Assembly (NCBI RefSeq): GCF_011759375.1
Contig: NZ_JAARML010000005.1
Span: 643,581 to 707,580 of the forward strand
Direction: 5' to 3'
DNA from: Paraflavitalea devenefica
Lineage (GTDB): Bacteria; Bacteroidota; Bacteroidia; Chitinophagales; Chitinophagaceae
Length of the DNA: 64,000 bases
In this document: piece by piece, positions 1-10,373 of the stretch
Layout of the letters: the number at the start of each line of letters is the position of its first letter
Position numbering within the stretch: position 1 is the first letter of the stretch
Program-made: the position numbers and the translations under genes
Notes under the pieces: model-generated
Told to the model about the DNA's origin: nothing
Databases searched by the model: none
Seen by the model: the letters and a program-made list of their open reading frames with translations, nothing else

Positions 1-1575
1 TATCTCGAGCGGGACCATTTCCTGGGTAAGCCCGCCGTGATCGCCCCCCGTGGCTTGCAGGTATTGGATGAGGGTATATTTTCCGGTGAACTGACAAACC
101 CCGGGCACATCGTACAACTCACTGCCGAACTAGAAGAGAAGTGGCTTATCGCGGCACAGGCATTGAACAAAAGAAAATATTTCCTGCCGTTTGAAGTAAT
201 AGAAGCTGCCCGCCTGCAACTGGTACGCATCTGCACACTGGGTATTACTGGTTTCGATACGCCCGGTTCGCTCAATATCATTGCAGAAACAAAAGCAGGC
301 ATCGCGGCCTTACAGCAGGTGATGCAGCCACTGTTGCAGCAAACCACAGATTCTCTGTCGAAAAAGGCTACCTTGTATTTTGAGCGCACGCAACATTTCC
401 TGGCGCAACAAAATGATTTTGATACGTTCGACCGGCTGGCTTTTCTTACCAACTGTTTGAATCCCCTTTACAAAGTATTGCTGGACATTCACCGGCAGCA
501 GCAACTCACCATTTCCTCAACACTATCGGGTAAAACGCCTTCCTGGAATGCGTATAGCGATAATATTTTTGCGTCTGACTTTCTGGACCCTTATTACTAC
601 AGTTTGCTGCAAAGGGATAAAGACAATGAGGCGCTGCGTGCATTGGGTAAGCAATTGTTTTATGATACAAGGCTCAGCAACAACGGGCAGTTGAGCTGTG
701 GCAGTTGCCACAAACCGGAGCTTTCGTTTACGGATGGGGTTCCCAAATCGTATGCCGCTACAGCAGGCCGTACGGTATTGCGCAATGCGCCTTCACTCAT
801 CAACGCCGTATTTGCCGACCGTTATTTTTATGACCTGCGTTCTTTTGACCTGGAAGACCAGGCCGGACAGGTGATCAGGAACCATGAGGAGTTTGATACT
901 GATTTTCCCGAGCTGCTGAAGAAGCTACAGGCCGACAGCAGCTATGTAACTGCTTTTGCACGCGCCGCAGGAAGCACCACTGCCCTCCCTGCTCTTACCC
1001 GCTACCGCATTTCATCGGCACTGGCCTCTTATATTATCTCCCTGCGTTCCTTCAACAGTCCTTTTGATCAATATGTGCGGGGAGAAAGAAAGACCTTGCC
1101 ACTCAAGGTAAAGCAGGGCTTTAACCTGTTTATGGGTAAGGCCAACTGTGGTACCTGCCACTACCCGCCCCTGTTCAGCGGACTGGTGCCGCCACTTTAC
1201 CGTGAAAGCGAGAGTGAGGTACTGGGTGTGCTGGAGAAACCCGGCATGCGCAAGGTGGATGAAGATAAGGGAAGAGCTGGCAACCAGGTGCCGAATGAGC
1301 ATGCTTCCATTTACCGGCATGCCTTCAAAACAATGAGTGTGCGCAATACAGCACTTACTGCACCCTATTTTCACAACGGCGCGTACCGTACATTAAAGGA
1401 AGTGATTGAGTTCTACAACAATGGTGGTGCACAGGGCATTGGTTTGTCACAGGCGCTGCCCAACCAAACACTGGCGGCCGATTCTTTGCACCTGTCCCTG
1501 GCCGAACAGGATGCACTCCTTTCTTTTCTCCAATCACTTACAGATTCTGTGGCCATCAAACGATTTGCCCGGTAG
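1..1575 (+). CDS. Di-haem cytochrome c peroxidase (5' end missing)
   Basis: The reading frame is open to the left edge, so the gene starts before the window; the first possible start inside is a GTG at 37. Counting from that GTG, two haem-binding CXXCH motifs are visible: CGSCH at residues 221-225 and CGTCH at 371-375. That spacing is typical of the MauG/CcpA family of bacterial di-haem peroxidases. The stretch MSVRNTALTAPYFHNGAY near residue 430 is the family's usual C-terminal signature. About 180 residues before the first haem are helical and carry no haem; Bacteroidota members often have such an extension. The family reduces hydrogen peroxide, or oxidises a partner protein, outside the cytoplasm. 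The true start and signal peptide lie outside the window. Confidence 0.9.
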   Translation, partial: YLERDHFLGKPAVIAPRGLQVLDEGIFSGELTNPGHIVQLTAELEEKWLIAAQALNKRKYFLPFEVIEAARLQLVRICTLGITGFDTPGSLNIIAETKAGIAALQQVMQPLLQQTTDSLSKKATLYFERTQHFLAQQNDFDTFDRLAFLTNCLNPLYKVLLDIHRQQQLTISSTLSGKTPSWNAYSDNIFASDFLDPYYYSLLQRDKDNEALRALGKQLFYDTRLSNNGQLSCGSCHKPELSFTDGVPKSYAATAGRTVLRNAPSLINAVFADRYFYDLRSFDLEDQAGQVIRNHEEFDTDFPELLKKLQADSSYVTAFARAAGSTTALPALTRYRISSALASYIISLRSFNSPFDQYVRGERKTLPLKVKQGFNLFMGKANCGTCHYPPLFSGLVPPLYRESESEVLGVLEKPGMRKVDEDKGRAGNQVPNEHASIYRHAFKTMSVRNTALTAPYFHNGAYRTLKEVIEFYNNGGAQGIGLSQALPNQTLAADSLHLSLAEQDALLSFLQSLTDSVAIKRFAR

Positions 1576-1685
1576 TGATAGCGCTGCAACGTTGAACGCT
1601 GATTTTATTGTGTGCACAATTGTGTATAACCCCAGACTTAAAGATTCCTTAATAATTAAAAAACACCGGGGGAATATTAAACCAA

Positions 1686-1693
1686 CACTTTTG
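1686..1693 (+). promoter_or_regulatory. Putative -7 box for the PhoD/PhoX gene
   Basis: CACTTTTG matches the Bacteroidota -7 consensus TAnnTTTG except at the first base. It is followed by GCACCC, the same context as the better box at 56787. It sits 28 bases before the start codon at 1722. No convincing -33 TTTG was found. Confidence 0.35.
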
Positions 1694-1721
1694 CACCCTT
1701 AACTAAACCGTTATAGTTCTT

Positions 1722-4700
1722 ATGTCGAAAAAGCAACTATGGATACTGATGCTTGGCTTTGTGGGATGGATGACGACGGGAACAGCACAGACTATTCCAG
1801 GAGATTCTATTGTTTTCGGGCCTATGTTCAGCCCGGTGTACCACGACTCGGTAAGGGTATGGGTGGTGACCAAACAGAACACTGGATCTGGGGATGTATT
1901 TTCGCTTGAACTAACAGCGGGCAATGCACCCGGCACTCCTTTAACCGGTACAGTACACAATTCCGATGACAGGCTCGGTTACCAGTTAAGATCATGGGTA
2001 TATCCTGCTCTTATCGCGGGACAAGCCTACACTGCGGTGATCAAAAAGAACGGTGTTGCTACGCACCGCAAGGCTGTTATTAAGAACGAAAGCAGTCTGC
2101 TGGATGATTTTTCTTTTCTTACTGGTGGTTGCGGACGTATTTATGATACGACCCGCTGTATAGACAGGCCCGAATCGCAAACCCATAAGAACGGTGATCC
2201 TGCTATGTTCAACCGCATGGCGGCAGAGAATAGTGACCTGATGATCTGGCTGGGCGACGCTACTTACCTGCTGGGGTTACAGCATGCCATGGGGCAATGT
2301 CCCAATGGTATAGACGACTGGGCCAATAAGGACATGGCTTTTGCGCGTTATATGTTCTACCGCAACTTTCACGATTCGCTCACCAGGGCGATGCCTCAAC
2401 TGGCCATTCCCGATAACCACGACCTCGGTCCGAACGAGTTCAACAAAACATTGCCTACCATTGGGCAAATGAGGGAGATCTTTATGGACTGGTGGCCCAA
2501 TCCTGCCTACAAGAGCACCAGTGAAGGACAGGGTTTGTATTCTTCTTATCAATACAAGGATGTTGAATATTTTTTATTGGACAACCGCAGCTACCGCGAC
2601 GGTACTACCCAACACCTGGGACCTGAGCAGTTCGAATGGCTGAAACAGGGTTTAAAGCAATCAAAAGCTACTTTTAAGATACTGATCAATGGTACGCCTT
2701 CTTTTGCTAAACATTGGGGCGGCCGTAATTTTTCCATTACATCACAGGGGGATGAACTGGTAAAATGGATCAAAGATCAGAACATTGACGGAGTGCTTTG
2801 CTTCAGCGCTGATATTCATGAGCAGGAACTCTATGGCCGCTATGCGGATGTAAAGTATCCTTTGTTTGACATGCTGAGCGGCAACCTCAATTCTGATGTA
2901 GGAAATGGCCAGTTTACCGTTGATTATGCCAGTGACCGCATCCTGCGCGGTGTAAAACAAACTTACCTGAAGGTGACGGTATACGGCGAAGCCGGCAACA
3001 GGAAAATGAGGGTGGCTTACACCGGTCCGGACGGTCTTCCCTATTTTCAGTCTGTTATCCACTCGGATATGCTGAAGAGCATTGACGACAGCGTGAAAAA
3101 GCTGTCGCTGGGCTTCAGCGGTTCCCTGCTGGATTCTTCGGCATTCCAACACCAGTTGACTGCTACTGGTCTGGGTTATGGCAGCAATAAAGACGGAGTA
3201 GCGCAATCGGCCGGCCTGTTCAGTGCAGCTACCAACCTGCAATGGGCTTACACGCCTGCTTTTGATCTGCAGGACCGTCCATTTACGCTGGGCTTCTGGA
3301 TCAATCCTTCCCAATTTCCAGCCACCGGTGCGGCCGTGTTTTCCAATGCCACTGCCGGCGCTGGTATTACCATTGGTTTCGACAAGGATGGTTATTTACA
3401 ATACATCGATCACAAGACAAATACGACCTATACTTCTACCCGCAATCTCGTGCTCAACAAATGGGCACAGGTGAGTTGGAAGTACGACAATGTAAGGCGT
3501 CAGTTGTCTGTATTCTACAATGGCTGGCTGGTGCAAGCCTGGACCGGTGTAGTTTCTCCTTCCGCAGCTACCGGCGCGCTGCACATCGGCAACAATTTTG
3601 AGAACAAACATTTTATTGGTTTGCTGGATGAAGTGAAACTTTACGGCAAGCTGGTATCAGATCAACGTATACTGGACAACGCCGGTTATACTTCCCATCG
3701 TGGTGACGTGATCAAACTGAACGCTTCCAATATGGCTATACCCGGTGCGGCTGTCAATACAGCCATGGTCGGTGATTTCACCATTGAGTTCTGGGGCAAG
3801 GTCAATACAGATCCCGGTGCTAATATCAAACTGCTGGCCAGCAATGGTCGCGTGAACAACAATACTACAGGCATCTCTTTTGAATTCCCCGACAACAACA
3901 AGCTCAATGTGGTGTTGGGCACCAATACCAGTAGCTGGAGTTCCCTTACCGATAAAGGCAATGCCTGGAATGTAGGTGAGTGGAACCATATAGCTGTTAC
4001 CGCTACCAAAAACGGTACGCTTACGTATTATGTAAATGGCGAGAAGGTGGCTGATATGCCTTTCACCGCTTATGTACCCAACAACTGGGGCATTGGCCTG
4101 GGCAATAGTCCTGCCTATGCCGGTACATTGGCGGCTGAACTGGATGAACTGCGTATCTGGAGCAAAGCCTTGCCTGCAGATAGCATCCGCAGGCATATGC
4201 ACCATCCGCTTACCGGTAAGGAAGATGGCCTGGCATTGAACTACGATTTTAAGGCTTATACCGATACTTCTATCATGAGCACTGGCACCCAGCCCGTGGA
4301 GATAAAACTCAGCGGTGCTGAAATTGTATCTGCTACCTCTCCCGTGGCAGTGATCGATTCCCTGTACCAGCAGGCGATAGCAGCCAACTGGAGCATCAGC
4401 AACAAAGCTATCGGCGGCCTGAGCTATACAGAAAAGATAACCGGTTATATCAGCAATATTGTTACCGGTAAGAATCCCGATTCCACACTGGCAGTAACAA
4501 AGAACAATATCCATTATCTGAAAGGCGGCTGGCAGATCGATGCGCTGAATGTGCCTGCTGCTACTATTAAGGTTATACTTGCACAGGCATTGCCCAAAGC
4601 AGATTCGATTGTGAAAGCGGCTACCCGCTGGTACCTGCTGGAAGAACTGACCACGGATTCACTGGTGATCGTAAGCCAGGGTAATTTTGATGGACAGAAC

Positions 4701-7700
4701 CTCACGTTCATCAACACCTACCTGGAGCCTGGCTATTACCACCTTGGGTGGCTGGCCGATCCTACCGGCGCTATTGGCCGTGGGGGAGCGCTTTCACTCA
4801 CCGGTGGCCACAAGGTGCATGTACCCGACAGCAAGGTGGATGCCGTGCTCTCCGGTAAGTTCACGATCGAATATTGGGCCAAGCTGACAGAAGACCCAGT
4901 TACCAGCGCCAAGATGATGGCCAGTAACGGAAGGATCAACAACAATACCGTTGGATTTGCTTTTGAATTCAACGCCAGCAATGCGCTGAATGCAGTATTC
5001 GGCACCAATACCGGCAACTGGAACAGCATTGCTTCTAATGTGGTATGGAAAGTGGGCGAATGGAACCATATCGCAGTAACCGGAGCGCCCAATGATTCGC
5101 TGAAGATGTATGTGAATGGTACGCTGGCCGGTAAGAATGCGTTTACTGCCTATGCTCCCGGCGGTGCCTGGGATCTCGCACTGGGCAACAGCACCAACTA
5201 CACCGGCAATGAGATGAAGGCTACAATGGATGAGTTCCGCATCTGGAAGAAGGTGAAAACACAACAGGAGATTGTCGAGGGCATGCACCTAAGCACTGCC
5301 ACCGATACGGCGCTGGTATTTAATTATACATTTAACCAGGACAATATTGGCTATGCCATCAATACCGGTACCGGTAACGACAGCATATCCATGACCAATG
5401 CGCAGATCATTGCTTCCACAGCTCCTGTAGCTGATATGGATACGGCTTACCGTACTATGGTGACTGCCAACTGGAGCCTGCGGAATGAAACCGCCAATGG
5501 CCTTTACCTGAAAGATGCCATCACGGGTTTTAACACCAACCTGGTGGTAGGTAAAGATTTCGATAAAACAATTGTGAAACTGGGCGCTGCCAAAGATACT
5601 TTCTATGTGAAAGGCGGCTGGTGGTTAAATGCGCTGGATATGAAGACGGGTACGCTGGTAGCTGACCTGGCGAAGATATTGACCAACGCAGACAGCGTGG
5701 CCAAATTTGCCAGCCGTTACTACCTCATCAAAGGTGATCCTGCTGCTACGTATACCATTGTGGCTTCCGCTCCTGCGGTCAATAAGATCGTGGAGTTTGC
5801 CAATGTATCCCTCGATTTCGGCAAATACTTCCTGGGTTATAAGTCTTCTGCGGCTGCCCCTGTTACGGCTGTGTTCAAAATAACAGCCGGTACAGACGAT
5901 GCCGAGCAGAACCTCGACATCAACAGCGGGGCGATGGACCTCACCAGTTCCGACCTGGAGTTTACCAAAGACGGTACGAAAGACCAGTTCCTCGGTGTGC
6001 GTTTCAGCCATGTAACCATTCCGCAGGGCGCTATTGTCAACAATGCCTACATACAGTTTACGGTAGATGAAGTAAATACCACCGGTGATGTGAACGTGAT
6101 GATCGGTGTGGAGAATACCGACAACCCGCTCACGATGACTACCGGCGCTTTTGATATTTATCACCGCCTGATCCATTATGGCGATACCCTTATCTGGAAA
6201 CCCGGACAATTTGCTGCCGAAGGTGATTCCGGTATCAACCAGCGCACGACCGATCTGTCGAAGCTGGTACAGCATATAGTGAACAGGCCTTCGTGGGCGT
6301 CCGGCAACCCGATGCTGTTTGCGATGGTTGATCCCGCCTACCTGAAAGTGCCTGGCTATACCGGTAATACCGACAAGCGCGTGGCCCAGTCTTTTGACCG
6401 CAACCCTGCCACCGCTGCGAGGCTGGTGGTCAACTATACAGTTCCCAACAGGTTCCAGACCGGTACTTTCCCCCTTGCAATGAAGGCCTCCTGGAAGTAC
6501 AATGATACGGCCGACCTGAGCGGACGCAACTGGACAGCGGTCGATTACAACGACAGCACCTGGGCGTTTGGCAATGGTATACTGGGCTATGGTGAAGGCA
6601 ATGAAAGTACTACGCTGCAATACGGCAATGATGCCAACAACAAGCGTCCGACTTACTATTTCCGTCATACGTTCAAGGTAGACGACCGCACCAAATACGA
6701 TTCACTGGTGTTTGATGTATTGAGAGACGACGGAGCCATTGTATATGTGAACGGTACAGAAGCCTTCCGCATGAACATGCCGGATGGTACAGTGAATTAC
6801 AATACCTATGCTACTGCAACCGTGAATGCACCGGATGAAACGGCGTATTTCCGCACAAAGACAGCCAACCTGCTGCAAAACGGCATCAATGTAATCGCTG
6901 TAGAACTGCACCAGGCTACTGCCAACAGCTCCGACCTGAGCTTCGATATGCAAGTAGGTTATACCCTGCCTCCGCTGGCGCCTGCCTCCTACCCGCTCAC
7001 CAAAGGAAGTGAATGGTCTTACCTCGACAACGGCACCAGCCTCGATGCCGCCGCCTGGAAAGACTCAGCCTATGCAGACCGTCACTGGGCTACCGGTAAG
7101 GGACCGCTTGGTTATGGTGATGCCATGACTACTACTGTATCTTACGGTCCTGATGCTACCAACAAATACATCACTACTTATTTCAGGCGCGGTATCGTGA
7201 TCGATACAGCCCATGTAGCTGATTCTGTAGAGATCGGTATCCGCCGTGATGATGGCGTGATCCTTTACATCAACGGTAATGAAGTAGTGCGTGACAATAT
7301 GCCGGCAGGGGCAGTGAATTATCGCACGAAGTCTTCTTCTATCGTGGATGGCGCTGCCGAAACTACTTATTTTACTTTCCTGTTGCCGAAGACCATCTTC
7401 CGCAATGGCCATAACCAACTGGCTGCCGAGGTACACAACCGCGACAGTTCCAGCTCCGATCTTGGTTTCGATCTATATATTAAGGACGCTCCTGTTAAAA
7501 ATCCACCTTTTGTATGTGCCGATAACCACATCGCGTGCTTTACTTCCATTGATCCTACAGCGCAAACCAATAAGCTCATCATTCCTGCCGGCTCACACCG
7601 CTTCCAACTGATCTTCAAGGAAGGGGAAGTCTATACGAAAGGCAGTGGTACGGTACCGGGCAATCATGACTTTACGGGTTATGTGCCCCTGAATGGCAGC

Positions 7701-9350
7701 AGCACCAAAGGTCACCTCTCTGTAAATCATGAGAACCAGCCCGGTGGTGTGTCTATGATCGACCTGCATTACAATGATACCACCATGTTGTGGGTGGTGG
7801 ATACCACGCAGGCAGTGGATTTCTACAACAATGATCTCATTACTACCACCCGTAACTGTTCCGGCGGTATTACGCCGTGGGGTACAGTAATTACCAGCGA
7901 AGAATCTGTCAACGCCGGTGATGTGAACAAGGATGGTTATGAAGATGTGGGCTGGCAGGTAGAGATCGATCCGCTTACCGCCAAAGTGCTTGATTACAAC
8001 GGAGACGGCAAACAGGATAAGCTGTGGGCAATGGGACGTATGAACCATGAGAATATTGTGGTGCTGGCCGACCGGAAAACCGCTTATTATGGAGAAGACG
8101 GCGGTACCCATTGCGTGTACAAGTTTGTAGCCGATAAAGCCGGTGATCTTTCTGCCGGTAAAGTATATGTACTGAAACTGGACCAGCCGCTGGTAAATGA
8201 TGATCCAAGCGGTACCACTGCCCAGTGGATACTGGTGCCCAATGCCACACAGAGCGATCGCAACAACCTCAACTCCATTGCTGCTTCCCTCGGCGGCACC
8301 AATTTCAACGGTGTGGAAGATTGTGAAATAAGTCCCATAGACGGTAAGATCTATTTCACGTCAAAAGGCAAGAACCGTGTATACCGCTTTACCGATAAGG
8401 GAACATCGGTGGATAATTTTGAAACCTTTGTAGGCGGCACTTCCTATACCATCAATACCGCCAGTGGCGCCAAAACAGAGCCCTGGGGTGATGGCAATGA
8501 TAACCTGACATTTGACAACAAAGGCAACCTGTGGGTATTGCAGGATGGCGGTTTGTACTATATCTGGGTTATCCGCCCCGATCATACGCAAAGTAGTCCC
8601 AAAGTAGAACTGTTTGCCTCCTTCCCTGCCGGTTCTGAACCTACGGGATTGACCTTCTCGCCCGATCATCGTTTCGGATTTGTATCCGTACAGCACCCGA
8701 GTGGCAGCAATGCCGACCAGGTAGATGCCAGCGGCAAAACGATCCGGTTTAATAAATCGGCTACCCTTGTATTCTCGCTGAACGAACACCTTGGTATGCA
8801 GATACCAGTGGCTGGTTTTACAGCCGACACAACGGTGGCGGTAGTAGGCAAGCCTGTAAAGTTTACCGACACCAGCAAAAACTATCCCACCAGCAGGGCC
8901 TGGAAGTTTGACGGCGGTAGCCCTGCTACTTCTACCAACACTACTGAAACGGTGACCTATCATACACCGGGCAAGTACAAGGTAGAGTTGATCGTGAGCA
9001 ATGCAGCGGGCGCAGATACAGCTATTGCGGTTGATTATATCGAAGTGAAGAATGCTGTTACAGGGATCAATGACCCGGATGACCTGGCGAAGAGCCTGAC
9101 TGTATCTCCCAATCCTACCAATGGAAGGATTATGGTAACGTTCAGGGTACCAGCCGGCGAACAGGTGTCGATGGAGTTGTTCGACCTTTCCGGTAAACGG
9201 CTGGGTACACTGGCTACGGTAAAGGCTACCGGCCTTACGCAGCAGGTGCCGCTCAACCTGGAACCGTTGGTGAAAACAAATCAGGTGGTGGTATTACTGG
9301 TTAGAACTGCCACGATGACTAACCGCAAGTTGCTGCTGTATACGAAGTAA
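1722..9350 (+). CDS. Giant secreted PhoD-PhoX phosphatase fusion with LamG, PKD and T9SS domains
   Basis: A 2542-residue secreted protein with two phosphatase-type domains. A signal peptide ends near TGTAQ (residue 23). Residues ~125-430 are a PhoD-like metallophosphatase: LGDA with D179, PDNHD with H233/D234, and SADIHEQE with D364/H366. Then come a LamG-like domain (~460-655) and two ~360-residue LamG-plus-linker modules (~660-1020, ~1022-1385). Next is a DNRLRE/CBM96-like domain (~1385-1575) and two related beta-sandwich domains (~1580-1750, ~1755-1925). Residues ~1925-2350 are PhoX/DUF839-like: SVNHENQPGG and RNCSGGITPWGT, whose C2046 matches the PhoX iron-ligand cysteine. A PKD domain (~2360-2450) and a T9SS type A sorting domain (~2465-2542) follow. 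PhoD and PhoX families hydrolyse phosphate esters outside the cytoplasm. Both are normally separate proteins. Phosphate scavenging at the cell surface is inferred. Confidence 0.88.
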   Translation: MSKKQLWILMLGFVGWMTTGTAQTIPGDSIVFGPMFSPVYHDSVRVWVVTKQNTGSGDVFSLELTAGNAPGTPLTGTVHNSDDRLGYQLRSWVYPALIAGQAYTAVIKKNGVATHRKAVIKNESSLLDDFSFLTGGCGRIYDTTRCIDRPESQTHKNGDPAMFNRMAAENSDLMIWLGDATYLLGLQHAMGQCPNGIDDWANKDMAFARYMFYRNFHDSLTRAMPQLAIPDNHDLGPNEFNKTLPTIGQMREIFMDWWPNPAYKSTSEGQGLYSSYQYKDVEYFLLDNRSYRDGTTQHLGPEQFEWLKQGLKQSKATFKILINGTPSFAKHWGGRNFSITSQGDELVKWIKDQNIDGVLCFSADIHEQELYGRYADVKYPLFDMLSGNLNSDVGNGQFTVDYASDRILRGVKQTYLKVTVYGEAGNRKMRVAYTGPDGLPYFQSVIHSDMLKSIDDSVKKLSLGFSGSLLDSSAFQHQLTATGLGYGSNKDGVAQSAGLFSAATNLQWAYTPAFDLQDRPFTLGFWINPSQFPATGAAVFSNATAGAGITIGFDKDGYLQYIDHKTNTTYTSTRNLVLNKWAQVSWKYDNVRRQLSVFYNGWLVQAWTGVVSPSAATGALHIGNNFENKHFIGLLDEVKLYGKLVSDQRILDNAGYTSHRGDVIKLNASNMAIPGAAVNTAMVGDFTIEFWGKVNTDPGANIKLLASNGRVNNNTTGISFEFPDNNKLNVVLGTNTSSWSSLTDKGNAWNVGEWNHIAVTATKNGTLTYYVNGEKVADMPFTAYVPNNWGIGLGNSPAYAGTLAAELDELRIWSKALPADSIRRHMHHPLTGKEDGLALNYDFKAYTDTSIMSTGTQPVEIKLSGAEIVSATSPVAVIDSLYQQAIAANWSISNKAIGGLSYTEKITGYISNIVTGKNPDSTLAVTKNNIHYLKGGWQIDALNVPAATIKVILAQALPKADSIVKAATRWYLLEELTTDSLVIVSQGNFDGQNLTFINTYLEPGYYHLGWLADPTGAIGRGGALSLTGGHKVHVPDSKVDAVLSGKFTIEYWAKLTEDPVTSAKMMASNGRINNNTVGFAFEFNASNALNAVFGTNTGNWNSIASNVVWKVGEWNHIAVTGAPNDSLKMYVNGTLAGKNAFTAYAPGGAWDLALGNSTNYTGNEMKATMDEFRIWKKVKTQQEIVEGMHLSTATDTALVFNYTFNQDNIGYAINTGTGNDSISMTNAQIIASTAPVADMDTAYRTMVTANWSLRNETANGLYLKDAITGFNTNLVVGKDFDKTIVKLGAAKDTFYVKGGWWLNALDMKTGTLVADLAKILTNADSVAKFASRYYLIKGDPAATYTIVASAPAVNKIVEFANVSLDFGKYFLGYKSSAAAPVTAVFKITAGTDDAEQNLDINSGAMDLTSSDLEFTKDGTKDQFLGVRFSHVTIPQGAIVNNAYIQFTVDEVNTTGDVNVMIGVENTDNPLTMTTGAFDIYHRLIHYGDTLIWKPGQFAAEGDSGINQRTTDLSKLVQHIVNRPSWASGNPMLFAMVDPAYLKVPGYTGNTDKRVAQSFDRNPATAARLVVNYTVPNRFQTGTFPLAMKASWKYNDTADLSGRNWTAVDYNDSTWAFGNGILGYGEGNESTTLQYGNDANNKRPTYYFRHTFKVDDRTKYDSLVFDVLRDDGAIVYVNGTEAFRMNMPDGTVNYNTYATATVNAPDETAYFRTKTANLLQNGINVIAVELHQATANSSDLSFDMQVGYTLPPLAPASYPLTKGSEWSYLDNGTSLDAAAWKDSAYADRHWATGKGPLGYGDAMTTTVSYGPDATNKYITTYFRRGIVIDTAHVADSVEIGIRRDDGVILYINGNEVVRDNMPAGAVNYRTKSSSIVDGAAETTYFTFLLPKTIFRNGHNQLAAEVHNRDSSSSDLGFDLYIKDAPVKNPPFVCADNHIACFTSIDPTAQTNKLIIPAGSHRFQLIFKEGEVYTKGSGTVPGNHDFTGYVPLNGSSTKGHLSVNHENQPGGVSMIDLHYNDTTMLWVVDTTQAVDFYNNDLITTTRNCSGGITPWGTVITSEESVNAGDVNKDGYEDVGWQVEIDPLTAKVLDYNGDGKQDKLWAMGRMNHENIVVLADRKTAYYGEDGGTHCVYKFVADKAGDLSAGKVYVLKLDQPLVNDDPSGTTAQWILVPNATQSDRNNLNSIAASLGGTNFNGVEDCEISPIDGKIYFTSKGKNRVYRFTDKGTSVDNFETFVGGTSYTINTASGAKTEPWGDGNDNLTFDNKGNLWVLQDGGLYYIWVIRPDHTQSSPKVELFASFPAGSEPTGLTFSPDHRFGFVSVQHPSGSNADQVDASGKTIRFNKSATLVFSLNEHLGMQIPVAGFTADTTVAVVGKPVKFTDTSKNYPTSRAWKFDGGSPATSTNTTETVTYHTPGKYKVELIVSNAAGADTAIAVDYIEVKNAVTGINDPDDLAKSLTVSPNPTNGRIMVTFRVPAGEQVSMELFDLSGKRLGTLATVKATGLTQQVPLNLEPLVKTNQVVVLLVRTATMTNRKLLLYTK
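3703..5860 (+). repeat. Two ~1.08-kb tandem coding modules (LamG plus linker)
   Basis: Within the phosphatase gene, about 3703-4783 and 4784-5860 encode two diverged copies of one ~360-residue unit. Each has a LamG part (FTIEFWGK / FTIEYWAK, VGEWNHIAVT in both) and a second part with WSISNKA / WSLRNET and LKGGW / VKGGW. The copies are clear in protein but have drifted in DNA, so the duplication is old. Confidence 0.8.
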
Positions 9351-9369
9351 GAAAAACACGATAGCAAGC

Positions 9370-9410
9370 ATAGGCAGAACCGGGGTTGAGTAAACTCCGG
9401 TCCTGCCTAT
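9370..9410 (+). other. Stem-loop between the phosphatase and LRR genes
   Basis: ATAGGCAGAACCGG (9370-9383) pairs with CCGGTCCTGCCTAT (9397-9410) with one A-C mismatch and a 13-base loop. It lies between the stop at 9350 and the start at 9426. No T-run follows on the + strand, so it may be an attenuator, a processing site or a weak terminator. Confidence 0.45.
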
Positions 9411-9425
9411 ATAAAAAGGAAGTGT

Positions 9426-10337
9426 ATGAAGTTCGTTTTACCTGTCATATTGATGTGTACGGGTATGGTTGCCACCGCGCAGCACGCCAATCCCAAGAAG
9501 GCAGCGGTCTATTATACCCTGACCGATGCGCTGAAGGACAGGGAGGCCACGCAGCTCAACCTGCGCGACAAGCAACTGTTTACCCTCAATGACAGCATTG
9601 AAAGGCTGGAGCATCTTCGTTTCCTGAACCTGATGGGTAATAACCTGGAAGCATGGGATGAAAGCCTGTTTCGCTTGCGTAAACTGGAAGACCTTATTCT
9701 GCGGCAAAACAAGCTGCGGGAACTGCCTGAACAGGTAAGCCTGTTGCACCACCTGGTACAACTGGATATTACCGGCAATACGATTGCCCGGATACCGAAG
9801 GGAATAGGCCGGCTCAGTAAGTTACGCTTTCTGCATGCCGCCATGAATGTGATCAGTTCCCTCGATGCATCTATTGGCGATTGCAGGAGCCTGGAGGTGC
9901 TGGCATTCCAGTTCAACCAACTGAGTTACTTGCCTGCTTCGATCGTACACCTGAAAAAGCTACGCGTACTGAACCTAGGTTACAACCAATTCAATGAGTT
10001 TGATCCTGCCTGGCTGGAACTGGAAAACCTGCAGGAATTGAACGTCGAATACAATTTCTTCCGGCGGTTGCCTGATGCGGTGGAAAGATTGGGCAACCTG
10101 CGCACGCTGATACTTACGCACAACCGGCTGGATTCCCTCCCCGAAACACTGACCAGCCTGCAACACCTGGAACTGCTGGTGGTTTCGGAAAACAACCTGA
10201 CGAAACTGCCTGCGCATATAGACAGGCTTCAGCACCTGAAAACCCTGATCGCGCTGAATAATCCTTTGAGTAAGGAAGAGAAAGAAAGGATCAGGAAGGC
10301 CCTTCCGGGTTGCCAGGTATATGTTGATAAGGATTAA
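9426..10337 (+). CDS. Secreted leucine-rich-repeat protein
   Basis: A 303-residue protein with a signal peptide (MKFVLPVILMCTGMVATAQ) followed by about nine leucine-rich repeats of ~23 residues, for example LRFLNLMGNNLEAWDESL and LRTLILTHNRLDSLPETL. The repeat type LxxLxLxxNxLxxLPxx is the common bacterial/plant-like class and forms a curved protein-binding surface. There is no catalytic domain and no T9SS domain, so it probably stays in the periplasm or leaves by another route. It lies 75 bases behind the phosphatase gene on the same strand with a stem-loop between, so co-transcription is possible. The binding partner is unknown. Confidence 0.85.
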   Translation: MKFVLPVILMCTGMVATAQHANPKKAAVYYTLTDALKDREATQLNLRDKQLFTLNDSIERLEHLRFLNLMGNNLEAWDESLFRLRKLEDLILRQNKLRELPEQVSLLHHLVQLDITGNTIARIPKGIGRLSKLRFLHAAMNVISSLDASIGDCRSLEVLAFQFNQLSYLPASIVHLKKLRVLNLGYNQFNEFDPAWLELENLQELNVEYNFFRRLPDAVERLGNLRTLILTHNRLDSLPETLTSLQHLELLVVSENNLTKLPAHIDRLQHLKTLIALNNPLSKEEKERIRKALPGCQVYVDKD

Positions 10338-10373
10338 AAGATTATGCTGCCTGTGTATTGCTTTTTCTAATGG

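Noticed and set aside
5625..6668. 347-residue open frame on the - strand inside the phosphatase gene
   Set aside because: It lies fully opposite a strongly supported coding region with clear domains and has no recognisable motif or signal peptide; it is a shadow of codon bias.
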